In this document: piece after piece, positions 38,281 through 46,663 of the stretch
How positions within the stretch are numbered: position 1 is the stretch's first letter
Layout of the letters: every line of letters begins with the position of its first letter
From: Actinomadura syzygii
GTDB lineage: Bacteria; Actinomycetota; Actinomycetes; Streptosporangiales; Streptosporangiaceae
NCBI RefSeq assembly: GCF_008085905.1
Contig: NZ_VSFF01000001.1
Coordinates: forward strand, 248,001-312,000
DNA length: 64,000 nt
Direction of reading: 5' to 3'
Position numbers and translations under genes: made by a program
The notes under the pieces: generated by a model
The model's input: the letters and a program-made list of their open reading frames with translations, nothing else
What the model was told of the DNA's origin: nothing
Database searches by the model: none

Positions 38281-40713
38281 TCAATCGAGCCCGCCGGGCG
38301 AACCTGGGCCAGGGGACCAGATTTGGACGGTGCCGCGGGTGCCTGTTGTGGTCCAGTGACCTGTTTGCTGCGGTGGTCGATCGATGTGTTCGGCCGGGCG
38401 CGTGGTTTGGCCGGGCCATATGCGGACCGCCGTTTCGTCGCCGCCGGTGCAGGCGAGCCACTGGGCCTCTGGGCCGACGATCAGGTCCTTCAACGACCCG
38501 CCGGGAGGTGTGAGCGACTGCAGTCGTTTGCCGGTGACGAGGTCCCAGACCTGCACCGCGCTTCCGCCTGCGGTGGCCAGCCAGCGACCGGCTGGGTCCA
38601 CGACGAGATAGCCGATCCAAGCGTTCTTGACCCGATTGGTGAGGTCGAGTTTTGTTTCCGCGCCTGGGATCGGCCAGATGCGTACGGTGGCATGAGATCC
38701 TCCGACGCAGCCGAGCCATTGACCGTTGGGGCCGTAGAAGAGCGCCTCCGTGCCGCGGCCGGGCGGCTTCAGAACCTGGAGCCGCTCGCCGCTCGGGATG
38801 TCCCAGATCTGTACGTCGCTTCCACCGACGACCAGTCGGCGACCCTCCGGGTCAGTCGCCACGGCACCCGCTCCCCATTGTCCGGCCCACCTTTCAAGGA
38901 GCAGTTCGTAAGACGGGACGGACCACAACCGGACCATGTGAATTCCATCGACCGCGGCGATCCAGTCGCCCCTGGGGCTCACCGCCAAGCCCTCGATGTC
39001 GCCCCACATGCCGTCGAACACATGGAGCCGGGTGCGAGTGGCCTGATCCCACAGTTCGACGAGTCCCTCGGAGGCCGTCGCCAGCCAGGTGCCGTCCGGT
39101 CCGGCGACCACCTTCGGCGCGCCGAAGTGTCGAACCCGGCCCAACCGGGCCAGCAGTCGCTCCAGCGAGGGGGGCTCGGCGCTGGGCCGCCGTGGCGTCG
39201 CGTCGTCGGCCGTCGCGTCGTCGGCCGTTGCGTCCTCGACTACCGTGGGCGCGTCCTGGGGCGCAGGTTCCTTTTGCGGGTCCTTATCCATCGCCGGACC
39301 CAGATTTCGGGTGAACAAGGGGCGTTTGGTCACCGGGCGAGTGCGACCGGTCGACGTGGCCAGGGCTTCGATCAGCGCTTCCGAAGAGGCCGGCCAGGCG
39401 ATGAGCGTGGCATAGCCGGTGAGGAGGTTGTCCAGCAGTCTTGCGGGCAGTGTGGTGCCCGTCTCAGCCAGCAATTCTTGTGAGAGTTCGTCGGATCGGC
39501 GTAGCACCTCGGTGACCGATCGGCGCGACAGCACCGGCTCCAGGCGGGGAACGAGGAAGGCGCCAGTGTCCGCCATTTCCGGGAGCAGGATTCCCACGAC
39601 CGGCTTGGCGGTGCCGCGTGTCCGGGTCAAGGCGGCGTGCATCTCCCAGTCGACCCAGCGCCGGGTGTAGGTCTCGCGTCCGACGAGTACCACGAGGAAG
39701 TCGCACCCGGCGATCCGTTTGCGGATCTCGCGGCGTACCTCCGGGCCGGTATTGATCTCTCCTGGATAGATGGACGAGCTGCGGATGACGGTCCCGTACT
39801 CGCGCTCGAACCTTTCTCGGGCTGCCGCGTTACCGCCGTGGTAATAGCTGACGAAGACTGCGGTGGGGCTCTGGCCGGACGAATCGGCAGGCCCTCGAAT
39901 ACCGTGGCGGTTCAGGATCAACTGTTCCGATGGCGCCGAAGCGCGCTCGCCTCGCAGGTCCAGTAGGACCTGGGCAAGCGGAAGGCTTGTCAGATACGCG
40001 TCCAGCTCGCTTTCGAAGTCCTGCTCGAACCGCGGATCACCGGCGACGTACTTCGGACCGGTGAGAGTGGCCTTCAAGGTCTGCTGGCCCCACGGGAAGG
40101 AGTACTCCACCGGCTGTCTCCCCGGTTGCAGGTCGGAATGGTCCCAGCCGAGGACGACCACCAGCGGGGAGCCGGGCTCGAGGACCAGCCGACGAATTCG
40201 GCGGCGGCCTCTGAGCAGGCAGTCGATGACGTGCCGCCCATCGGAGAGGCGATTGACCTCCAACCACTGCGCCTCCTTCCGGACGTACCCCAGTACCCCT
40301 CCCACATAGAACGTCACCCGCCGGTCACCGGTCTGATGCAGCTCAGCACCTGCTCGTGACCGCGCCTGCGAGGGCAACGGCGGCCGGTCCGGTGGAGGCG
40401 GAGGCGTCCACGGCTTGCTCAGTTCGCCTTCGAGCCACGCTGCGAGTTCGCGGGAGTTCTCCGGGCTGATCCGAGGCCCGCCCGGCACCTTGAACCATTC
40501 ATCTCGCGCCTGTCGAAAGCTCGAAGCGCGACTGGTCGAGGTAAGCCCGGCCTCGCTGAGCGGCTGCCCGTCGACGGCCGGAGGATAGAACTCGAGCAGC
40601 GCCTCGTCTTTGTCATAGGTGAGCCGATGAAACAGGCCATACGGCTCGCCCCGGCGCAGTAACCGCACACGGAACGCCCCCGCGTCCTCGTTGCTCAACT
40701 CCAGAACGTGCAC
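38281..40713 (-). CDS. TIR-like (ThsB/MTH538-type) and WD40 repeat protein
   Basis: 810 residues from a GTG behind GGGAGA. Residues 1-260 are an unrecognised N-terminal region. Residues about 284-400 form a TIR-like domain: TAVFVSYYHGG, then INTGPEVRREIRKRIAGCDFLVVLVGRETYTRRWVDWEMHAAL, with a possible catalytic Glu357 in VDWE. This resembles the MTH538/ThsB type found in Thoeris-like phage defence. An Ala/Asp linker (TADDATADDATP) leads to seven WD40-like blades (about 520-810), each ending in forms of VQIWD/VRIWP. WD40 or other repeats often act as sensors in TIR proteins. It is divergent from a small membrane protein gene. A defence role is inferred, not shown. Confidence 0.85.
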   Translation of the reverse strand: MHVLELSNEDAGAFRVRLLRRGEPYGLFHRLTYDKDEALLEFYPPAVDGQPLSEAGLTSTSRASSFRQARDEWFKVPGGPRISPENSRELAAWLEGELSKPWTPPPPPDRPPLPSQARSRAGAELHQTGDRRVTFYVGGVLGYVRKEAQWLEVNRLSDGRHVIDCLLRGRRRIRRLVLEPGSPLVVVLGWDHSDLQPGRQPVEYSFPWGQQTLKATLTGPKYVAGDPRFEQDFESELDAYLTSLPLAQVLLDLRGERASAPSEQLILNRHGIRGPADSSGQSPTAVFVSYYHGGNAAARERFEREYGTVIRSSSIYPGEINTGPEVRREIRKRIAGCDFLVVLVGRETYTRRWVDWEMHAALTRTRGTAKPVVGILLPEMADTGAFLVPRLEPVLSRRSVTEVLRRSDELSQELLAETGTTLPARLLDNLLTGYATLIAWPASSEALIEALATSTGRTRPVTKRPLFTRNLGPAMDKDPQKEPAPQDAPTVVEDATADDATADDATPRRPSAEPPSLERLLARLGRVRHFGAPKVVAGPDGTWLATASEGLVELWDQATRTRLHVFDGMWGDIEGLAVSPRGDWIAAVDGIHMVRLWSVPSYELLLERWAGQWGAGAVATDPEGRRLVVGGSDVQIWDIPSGERLQVLKPPGRGTEALFYGPNGQWLGCVGGSHATVRIWPIPGAETKLDLTNRVKNAWIGYLVVDPAGRWLATAGGSAVQVWDLVTGKRLQSLTPPGGSLKDLIVGPEAQWLACTGGDETAVRIWPGQTTRPAEHIDRPPQQTGHWTTTGTRGTVQIWSPGPGSPGGLD

Positions 40714-40819
40714 GTCGTCTCCCGTCCATGACGCCCGAGCACAGGATCGCCCACAACTCCGCGCCGTGGGAGATTTCCGGGACAGGAACGGCGCTCGGTG
40801 GGCAGGCTAATGTTCACGC

Positions 40820-41359
40820 ATGGAGACTGCGGCCTTCACCGCCGCCGCGAGCGTCCTCGTGGCCGTTCTCATCTATGTACTCAACGAGCGCGGACAAGCA
40901 CGCCGAGAGCTTCGCCAGGCGCGCCTGGCACGAGTGAACAGCCAACTTCGCGACCTCTATGGCCCGCTGCACGCCCTGGTCGAGGTCAACGAACGGATCT
41001 GGGAATCCCTCCGCGACGCTGGTCTACCTACGAAACAGGAACGGCAGCCCGGTCAGCCCCAGTGGGAAGACTGGCCCCTGTGGCGTGACGGAGCGCTGAT
41101 GCCCGCCAACACCAGAATGCGGGATCTCATCATCAGCCACGCGGACCTGCTGATCGAACCCGAAGTCCCCGCGCCCGTCCAGGACTTCTGCTCCCACGTG
41201 ACCTCCTTTGAAGTCCTGCTGACCAGCGAGTCCAAGGACGCTTCGAACAAGGCTCTGATCCCCCATCCAGGCACCGCGTACCTCGACTACGTGAGGACCT
41301 CTTTCGCCCGGCTGAAAGCCGAACAACACCAGTTGCTGAGCCTCACCGCCCCCCGCTAG
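40820..41359 (+). CDS. Membrane-anchored protein of unknown function, beside the TIR-WD40 gene
   Basis: 179 residues. One N-terminal membrane helix (TAAFTAAASVLVAVLIYVLNE, residues 3-23), then a 155-residue probably cytosolic helical domain containing QARRELRQARLARVNSQLRDLYGPLHALVEVNERIWESL. No family recognised. The ribosome site is weak. It is divergent from the TIR-WD40 gene, with 106 bases between starts, so they could share a control region; a membrane partner or effector role is possible but only contextual. Confidence 0.65.
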   Translation: METAAFTAAASVLVAVLIYVLNERGQARRELRQARLARVNSQLRDLYGPLHALVEVNERIWESLRDAGLPTKQERQPGQPQWEDWPLWRDGALMPANTRMRDLIISHADLLIEPEVPAPVQDFCSHVTSFEVLLTSESKDASNKALIPHPGTAYLDYVRTSFARLKAEQHQLLSLTAPR

Positions 41360-41824
41360 CAACACCGCGCGCCGCCGCCACCCTCCATGCGCAGGGGGCT
41401 CCGGTGGCGAGGGGGCGTACCTGGGACGGGGACCTGCGGGTTCGTTCATGCCGGGCGGGGCCTGTGGCACTATCCGGCCACCGCGCTCGGCTGCTCGGCT
41501 TATGGCGTAGGGCGATGACCAATTTCAACCGGAAAGCGCTCCGGTCTCGCGGCTGTATATCCGATGAGTCTGATGATGGTTTGGTGTCTCCAGATAAATG
41601 TGTGTTTAGTCAAGACTTGCGGAACGCGGGACAACAGGTGGAGCGCAGGGGCAAACGATTCTCTGGAGAGGCGGTAACGCACGCGGCTATAGTTGTGCGA
41701 TCGGCTGGCGGGGCCTGATGCGCGGGTACACGGATATGGCTTTGCAGACCGCCGCGAGGGGGTTCAGTTCGCGTGTGTATTGTTATATTGTCGGAATGGT
41801 TTCTCCTGATCGGAGGGAACTCCC
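41360..41824. other. Intergenic stretch without a supported gene
   Basis: 465 bases of clearly lower GC than the surrounding genes, with short mixed frames only. It carries the ribosome site GGAGGGA for the methyltransferase gene at its right end. The composition suggests it belongs to transferred or decayed DNA. Confidence 0.5.
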
Positions 41825-42655
41825 ATGGTGGACGATTCGCGGGCGCCTGATTTGCAGTCGACTTCTGCCATTGACACCGCGGTGTCGCATTCGGCCAGGA
41901 TCTGGGACTATTGGTTGGGCGGGAAGGAGAACTATCTGGTCGATCGGCGACTGGGTGACCAGATCGCCGAGGTGTTGCCCGATATCGTCGAGCAGGCCCG
42001 TGCCGATCGGGCGTTTTTGAAGCGTGTCGTTAGCTACTTCGTCGGGCAGGGGATTCGGCAGTTCCTCGACATCGGGACGGGGCTGCCGACCGCAGACAAC
42101 ACCCATGAGGTGGCCCAGCGCATCGCCCCTGAATCGCGCATTGTTTACGTCGACAACGACCCGCTGGTGCTTGCGCATGCGCGTGCTTTGTTGACCAGCT
42201 CTCAGCAGGGCGCCACCTCGTATCTGGACGCTGACATGCACGATCCGGAAGCGATCGTGCGGGGCGCGCGGGAGACCCTTGACTTCTCCTCACCGGTGGC
42301 GATCACGATGCTGGGCGTGGTGTGGCATATCACCGACGACCAGGAGGCCCTCAGCATCGTCGGACGATTGATGGAGGAAACGGCGCCGGGCAGCTATCTC
42401 GCCATCGCCCATCCCACGATCGAGGCCACCGGCGAGAAGATGGCTGAGGCGATCCGTCAATGGAACCAGTTCGGCAAGCCGCCGGGTATCCACCGCAGCC
42501 CGGCACAGATCGCGTCGCTGTTCACGGGCCTGGAGCTGGTCGATCCCGGAGTCGTGACCTGTACGCGCTGGCGTCCCGAGCCGCCGCCATTCGGGGAACC
42601 CGCCGAGTCCGACCAGTACTGCGGAGTGGCCCGCAAGCCCCAATCAGCGGGTTGA
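41825..42655 (+). CDS. SAM-dependent methyltransferase (Methyltransf_19/DUF574 type)
   Basis: 276 residues, ATG with GGAGGG. Typical opening AVSHSARIWDYWLGGKENYLVDRRLGD, then motif I FLDIGTGLPTADNTHEVAQ, acidic VYVDNDPLVLAHAR and LGVVWHITD. This family is greatly expanded in actinomycetes such as Streptomyces and Actinomadura, commonly several dozen per genome; substrates are mostly unknown. A GC-rich hairpin after the stop probably ends the transcript. Probably chromosomal, not part of the neighbouring modules. Confidence 0.93.
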   Translation: MVDDSRAPDLQSTSAIDTAVSHSARIWDYWLGGKENYLVDRRLGDQIAEVLPDIVEQARADRAFLKRVVSYFVGQGIRQFLDIGTGLPTADNTHEVAQRIAPESRIVYVDNDPLVLAHARALLTSSQQGATSYLDADMHDPEAIVRGARETLDFSSPVAITMLGVVWHITDDQEALSIVGRLMEETAPGSYLAIAHPTIEATGEKMAEAIRQWNQFGKPPGIHRSPAQIASLFTGLELVDPGVVTCTRWRPEPPPFGEPAESDQYCGVARKPQSAG

Positions 42656-42687
42656 GGATCTCACCGGTACGCGGTGCGAGTTGTTAC

Positions 42688-42708
42688 GGACCGGCCGCTG
42701 ACCGGTCC
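42688..42708 (+). terminator. Hairpin after the methyltransferase gene
   Basis: GGACCGG and CCGGTCC form a perfect 7-bp stem around a 7-base loop, 33 bases after the stop, followed by TTTCC. It looks like a short intrinsic terminator. Confidence 0.45.
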
Positions 42709-43068
42709 TTTCCTCGGACTCCTGTCTCTGGGAGCATGGCTGCCCGGCAGGCGCCTTGTCCTGACTCACGTACTGGCTGCACCATGCATGCTTTGTCGGG
42801 TTGGGGAAGCGGGTCTGACCACAAGCCGAAATCGCGCGAACATCCAGGCAGGAGAAGGATGCCCGATGGTATTCATGCTCCCGCCCGTACCGCGAAACAG
42901 GTCACCCCTAATCTCTGTTCCGCACGCCCGCCGGGGTGGCGGCATCGGCCGTGAACTGGTACGGCTAGAAATGAGAACCCGGTATCTCAGCTCGTTGTGC
43001 GATTCCGGGGAATGGGTGCCGCGCGTCGCCCGAAACAGCCTCGCTGGAACGCGCCAAGAGGGGGCAGT
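42709..43068 (+). other. Intergenic region before the XRE regulator; one weak small ORF
   Basis: 360 bases. A 31-codon frame (42859-42954) starts with ATG behind GGAGAAGG and reads MPDGIHAPARTAK onward, but shows no recognisable domain and I would not call it a gene. The GAGGGGG site for the regulator lies at the right end. Confidence 0.35.
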
Positions 43069-43977
43069 GTGACGGTGGCGCTGGGAGGCCAGCTCATCGC
43101 CCAGTTGTACGGGCAGATGAGTGCCGATGAGGCCCTGGGCCCGACGATGCCACGGCTGCTGCTCGGCGCCCGGCTACGCCGACTCCGCAAGCAGCGCGGA
43201 CTGCACAGGCAGGACGCGGCGCGGGTGGTCGGCTCCGAAGCCCGGTTGGTGAGCATGGAACTGGGTCTGATCGGCTCTCTGCTCGACGACGTGGTCGCGC
43301 TTTGCGACCTTTATGAAGTCGAGGAGCATGGCACGCGTGTGGTGCTGGTGGAGATGGCACGCCAGTCGCGCCGCCCCGGCTGGTGGCAGCCCTTCCGGCA
43401 ATTGATTCCCGCCTGGTTCCTGCCATACCTGGGGTCCGAGCAAACCGCCGGGGTCATTCGGTCCTACGCCGTCCAGTCGATCCCCGACCTGCTACAGACA
43501 CCGGACTATGCCCGCGCCCAGTTGAGTTCGCTGCCCGACAAGATCACCGATGAGCAGATGGACCTACGAGTCCAGTTGCGGATGCGACGCCAGCGCATCC
43601 TGCACTCCGACCAGCCCACGCGGATCTGGACGATCATCGACGAGGCGGCGCTCCGCCGACCCTTGGGGGGGCCGGTCACGATGCGCCGTCAACTGGAGCA
43701 CCTGCGCGGGCTGTGCACGCGTTCGAACATCGCCGTCCAGGTGCTGCCGTTCGAGCTGGGCGGCCATCCGGCGCTGGGCGGCCCGATCACGATGCTGCGA
43801 TGGCGCACCCACGAGTTGCGCGACCTGGTCTTCCTGGAGCAGTTGGACAGCGCGGTGTATCCCCTCCGGCCCGGCGACAGGGACTACTACCGGCACGCCA
43901 TGAACCTTCTGGGGACACAGGCGCCGCCGCCCGAGCGAACACCCGCGATACTGGACCAGCTGATCAACTCTATGTGA
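43069..43977 (+). CDS. XRE-family regulator with DUF5753 domain
   Basis: 302 residues from a GTG (43069) with GAGGGGG ahead of it; an earlier start at 42997 lacks a site. The helix-turn-helix is GARLRRLRKQRGLHRQDAARVV ... LVSMELG (about residues 26-65). The C-terminal DUF5753 domain begins near YLGSEQTAGVIRSYAVQSIPDLLQTPDYARAQL and contains VLPFELGGHPALGGPITML. Such regulators are abundant in actinomycetes and are often followed by a DUF397 gene; none is present here. Target unknown. Confidence 0.9.
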   Translation: MTVALGGQLIAQLYGQMSADEALGPTMPRLLLGARLRRLRKQRGLHRQDAARVVGSEARLVSMELGLIGSLLDDVVALCDLYEVEEHGTRVVLVEMARQSRRPGWWQPFRQLIPAWFLPYLGSEQTAGVIRSYAVQSIPDLLQTPDYARAQLSSLPDKITDEQMDLRVQLRMRRQRILHSDQPTRIWTIIDEAALRRPLGGPVTMRRQLEHLRGLCTRSNIAVQVLPFELGGHPALGGPITMLRWRTHELRDLVFLEQLDSAVYPLRPGDRDYYRHAMNLLGTQAPPPERTPAILDQLINSM

Positions 43978-44111
43978 TCAAGTCGTGTCGTACCGTGTCA
44001 TCCGGCACAGACAAGGCGCTGTCCGCCATGCCAGGCTGAGGAGACCGGGTCGGTGTCAGCGCGTGATATGCCCGCCGCGCGGCATGCCCCAGACACGTCG
44101 ATCGGACCACC

Positions 44112-44978
44112 ATGAGCCACCGACCCTTTTATCCAGCGGGAAATGAGGAGTTCGCCGCCGATCTTCGGCGGTTACACTCCGACTGCGGCGAGCCGACCTA
44201 CTCAAGCGTCATCCGCATCATTCCGCAGCTCGATGAGCTCTTTCCTCTCAAGCACGGCCGCTTGAGCCTTCCGACGAGTTTGTCCCGCTCGAACATTAGT
44301 CAGTTGCTCAACGGCGCCCGCCAGGCATCGGCCGCACCGCTCGCCGTCCTCGTACTCTGCTTCCTTCGCTGCGCGGCGGAGAACGGCAGCATTCGAACCG
44401 ACCCGGCCACCGGCGCCCCACTCAAATGGGAAGCGATACTCAGGGCGTGGCAGAAACGGCTCCGCCGGGCCAGACAGCAGGACGATGTCCGTGCCGCGAG
44501 CCCGGCGCCGAACCCGTCTGCCTCGTCGGACGACCAATCGTCGGTCATGCCGTCGATGGCACTGGCCGATCCCGGCACTAAGCGCCGTAGCGCTGATCCG
44601 GTCCACCTGGAGCCGGGCGAACTGGCCGTCCTCGGTGCCCATGGCGCCTACGGCGGAGTCCTAGCCGAGCAGGCCAAGCTCGGAGACCCCGAAGCCATCT
44701 ACCAGCTCGCCGTCGCGCTGGCCTTCTCCCCCGAGTACCGCAGCAAAGCAGTGGCCTATCTCCTCAACGCCGGCCCCAGCCATCCCGCGGCTTTGGGTCT
44801 ACTCCAGGAATCCGAGCAGAGCATCGACCCTCGGCACGCGCGCACGCGCGCCGAATCGCTGGCCGAAATGGCCAAGGCGTACGGGTACGAGGCGGCCATG
44901 CACTTCTTCCGGTCCTGGCTCTCCCGCCTGGACCTCGCCGACCGTCCCGTCACGGTCGAAGGCGACGAGGCCCACTGA
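44112..44978 (+). CDS. Putative HTH-type regulator with helical C-terminus
   Basis: 288 residues. The N-terminal part (LPTSLSRSNISQLLNGARQASAAPLAVLVLCFLRCA) reads like an XRE-type helix-turn-helix, preceded by PTYSSVIRIIPQLDELFP. A Ser/Pro-rich linker (130-160) connects to a helical C-terminal domain with TPR-like spacing (LAEQAKLGDPEAIYQLAVALAFSPEYRSKAVAYLLNAG). This combination is seen in actinobacterial regulators and in small signalling proteins. Weak ribosome site. It lies upstream of an array of 10-bp-spaced repeats and the cyclase pair, so it might control them. Confidence 0.7.
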   Translation: MSHRPFYPAGNEEFAADLRRLHSDCGEPTYSSVIRIIPQLDELFPLKHGRLSLPTSLSRSNISQLLNGARQASAAPLAVLVLCFLRCAAENGSIRTDPATGAPLKWEAILRAWQKRLRRARQQDDVRAASPAPNPSASSDDQSSVMPSMALADPGTKRRSADPVHLEPGELAVLGAHGAYGGVLAEQAKLGDPEAIYQLAVALAFSPEYRSKAVAYLLNAGPSHPAALGLLQESEQSIDPRHARTRAESLAEMAKAYGYEAAMHFFRSWLSRLDLADRPVTVEGDEAH

Positions 44979-45075
44979 GGTTCCTCGTTCTAGCGGGTCT
45001 TTGACAATCACCCGCATTGCCGGGCGAACCGGCGCGAGTCGACCACGTTTACCGCCATTCACGCGCCTGCACTGT

Positions 45076-45102
45076 CGTTCACGACCGTTCACAGACGTTC
45101 AC
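45076..45102. repeat. Three CGTTCAC heptamers in 10-bp phase
   Basis: CGTTCAC occurs at 45076-45082, 45086-45092 and 45096-45102, each exactly 10 bases after the last; an imperfect fourth (ATTCAC) lies at about 45055. Spacing of one helical turn puts all copies on the same face of the DNA, as for an activator or repressor that binds cooperatively. They lie about 140 bases before the small coupled gene. Confidence 0.65.
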
Positions 45103-45240
45103 AACCAGTCGCTGGGCGACTTTTCTGCTTCACGAATATTTCTTTAGTGGCGAACCAGCGAGCGCGCTTCGGGCGAGACGGAATAGTTCCGAGCATCCAT
45201 TCCGGTCGCCTGACCTGCGAGACCATGCTGGAGAAAACCG

Positions 45241-45477
45241 TTGACGCCCCCCATGTCCACCGCGCGCCGCGCCCGCGAACGCGGTCGCCGTACCGGCCCG
45301 CAATGCGCGGACGAGGCCGCCTTAGCCATGACTTTGACGACCGTCTGGATGGTCAGGACGGGCCGGCTCCTCGACCGCAAGCCGATCATGCACGAACTCA
45401 GCGCCGACGAGCTCGTCGAGTTCTGGGACGACCCGCTCCGCGAAACCGTCACGAAAGCCAGGGTGTTTCCGTCTTGA
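45241..45477 (+). CDS. Small protein coupled to the cyclase-like gene
   Basis: 78 residues from a TTG (45241) with GGAG 7 bases upstream; ATG 45253 is an alternative. Basic N-terminus (STARRARERGRRTGPQ), then a helical region with LAMTLTTVWMVRTGRLLDRKPIMHELSADELVEFWDDPL. No membrane segment or known domain. Its stop codon overlaps the start of the following gene in TTGA, so the two are translationally coupled. Function unknown; a small partner or inhibitor of the cyclase-like protein is a reasonable guess. Confidence 0.6.
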   Translation: MTPPMSTARRARERGRRTGPQCADEAALAMTLTTVWMVRTGRLLDRKPIMHELSADELVEFWDDPLRETVTKARVFPS

Positions 45478-46091
45478 TCGACTTCTTCCTGCGGACCGTC
45501 ATCGGCCAGCCGAACCCTTCCGGCGCCAAGCCGCGCCACCAACTGCTGGCCGCGAACGACATTCGCGGGTTCTCGCAGTACGACGAGGCTACGAAGATCA
45601 GCATGCACAAGGCCCTTTACCGGATCACGCGGCAGGCATGCGACACGGCTGGCGTCCCGTGGCGTTCTGCCCGCCCCGAGGATCGCGGCGACGGAATCCT
45701 GATGATTCCCAAGTCCGCGGGCCTGGAAGTGCTTCTCACGGTTTTCCTGGACGAGATCCGCAGCGGCATCAGAGCCCACAACAGGACCGTCTCAGACGAG
45801 CGGCACGCGCTCCGGCTGCGAATGGCCCTCGCCGACGGCTACGTACACCGGGAACCGCACGGTGTCATCGGAATGCCCGTCAATTTTCTCTTCCGCCTCC
45901 TTGAGGCGGAGACCTTCAAGCAGCAGCTAAAGGAGAGGAACGCCGAATTCGGCCTCATCCTGTCCGACCAGGTTTACCAGATCGCCGTGGACTACCAGCT
46001 CATCGACACCAAGTCCTTCATCTGCACTCAGGTGGACGTCAAAGAGACGCACACCAACGGATGGACCTGGATCCCGCTCGACGACCCGTAG
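45474..46091 (+). CDS. Class III nucleotide cyclase-like protein
   Basis: 205 residues from a TTG at 45474 with AGGGTG ahead; the longer frame to 45147 is an Arg-rich shadow. It resembles the class III cyclase catalytic fold: LLAANDIRGFSQYDEATK gives the first metal Asp region, EDRGDGILMIPKS the second (the GDG turn), and LRMALADGYVHREPHGVIGMPVNFLFRLLE the later strand-helix. The domain is single, with no sensor part. Class III enzymes make cAMP or cGMP and, in Pycsar phage defence, cCMP or cUMP; which applies here cannot be told by eye. Some key positions may be degenerate. Confidence 0.65.
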   Translation: MIDFFLRTVIGQPNPSGAKPRHQLLAANDIRGFSQYDEATKISMHKALYRITRQACDTAGVPWRSARPEDRGDGILMIPKSAGLEVLLTVFLDEIRSGIRAHNRTVSDERHALRLRMALADGYVHREPHGVIGMPVNFLFRLLEAETFKQQLKERNAEFGLILSDQVYQIAVDYQLIDTKSFICTQVDVKETHTNGWTWIPLDDP

Positions 46092-46108
46092 CCCGGACGA
46101 CGGAGCCG

Positions 46109-46146
46109 GGCACGGGCACTGGCGGGGGGACGCCAGAGCCCGTGCC
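46109..46146. terminator. Bidirectional terminator between cyclase-like and flavin-reductase genes
   Basis: CACGGGCACTGGCG and CGCCAGAGCCCGTG pair over 14 positions with one mismatch, extended by two G-C pairs at the base, around the loop GGGGGA. It lies in the 67-base space between two convergent stop codons, the ideal place for a shared terminator. Confidence 0.65.
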
Positions 46147-46158
46147 GGGCGGGGCCGC

Positions 46159-46656
46159 TCACACCGGGGCGAGGCGGCGGAAGCGGCTGGTGTGGAAGAC
46201 CAGCGGAGGGGTCTCCGGCCTGGCCGCCAGGCTCAGCACCTCCAGCAGGACGATCACGTGGTCGCCGGCCGGGATCTCGTCGTGGAGGCGGCAGTCCAGC
46301 CAGGCGGTGGCGTCCAGGACGAACACCCCGCCACCCGGACGGGCCTCCCAGTCGACCCCGTTGAACCGGTCGCCCTCCTTGCGGGACAGGCGCAGGCAGG
46401 CTTCGTTGTGGTTCTCGGCGAGCACGCTCAGCCCGAGCCGCGGCGCGTGCCGCAGTTTCGGCCAGGTCTCCGAGGTGTTCTGCACGCAGATCGACACGAG
46501 CGGCGGGGCGAGGGACACCGAGGTGAACGTGCTCGCCGCCATGCCGGTCGGCGTCCCGTCGACGAGCGCGCACACCGCGGCGACGCCGGACGGGAAGCAC
46601 CCGAAGGTCCGCCTGAGCTCCGCGACGTCCTCGGTGACCTCCTGCATTTCGATCAC
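46159..46656 (-). CDS. Flavin reductase (FMN-binding split barrel)
   Basis: 165 residues. FGCFPSGVAAVCALVDGTPTGMAASTFTSVSLAPPLVSICVQNTSETW is the typical N-terminal block of the short-chain flavin reductases that supply reduced FMN or FAD to two-component monooxygenases; LGLSVLAENHNEACLRLSRKEGDRF follows. Seven bases separate it from the acyl-CoA-dehydrogenase-fold gene, its likely partner. Last gene of the minus-strand set below the LuxR regulator. Confidence 0.92.
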   Translation of the reverse strand: MIEMQEVTEDVAELRRTFGCFPSGVAAVCALVDGTPTGMAASTFTSVSLAPPLVSICVQNTSETWPKLRHAPRLGLSVLAENHNEACLRLSRKEGDRFNGVDWEARPGGGVFVLDATAWLDCRLHDEIPAGDHVIVLLEVLSLAARPETPPLVFHTSRFRRLAPV

Positions 46657-46663
46657 CTGTCCG

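Noticed and set aside
42674-43072. 132-codon frame ahead of the XRE regulator
   Set aside because: No ribosome site at its start, mixed composition and no recognisable domain. It overlaps the regulator's start region only by a few bases.
45147-45473. N-terminal extension of the cyclase-like protein
   Set aside because: Rich in Arg and Pro and overlapping the small coupled gene in another frame. The TTG at 45474 has a ribosome site and starts the conserved region.
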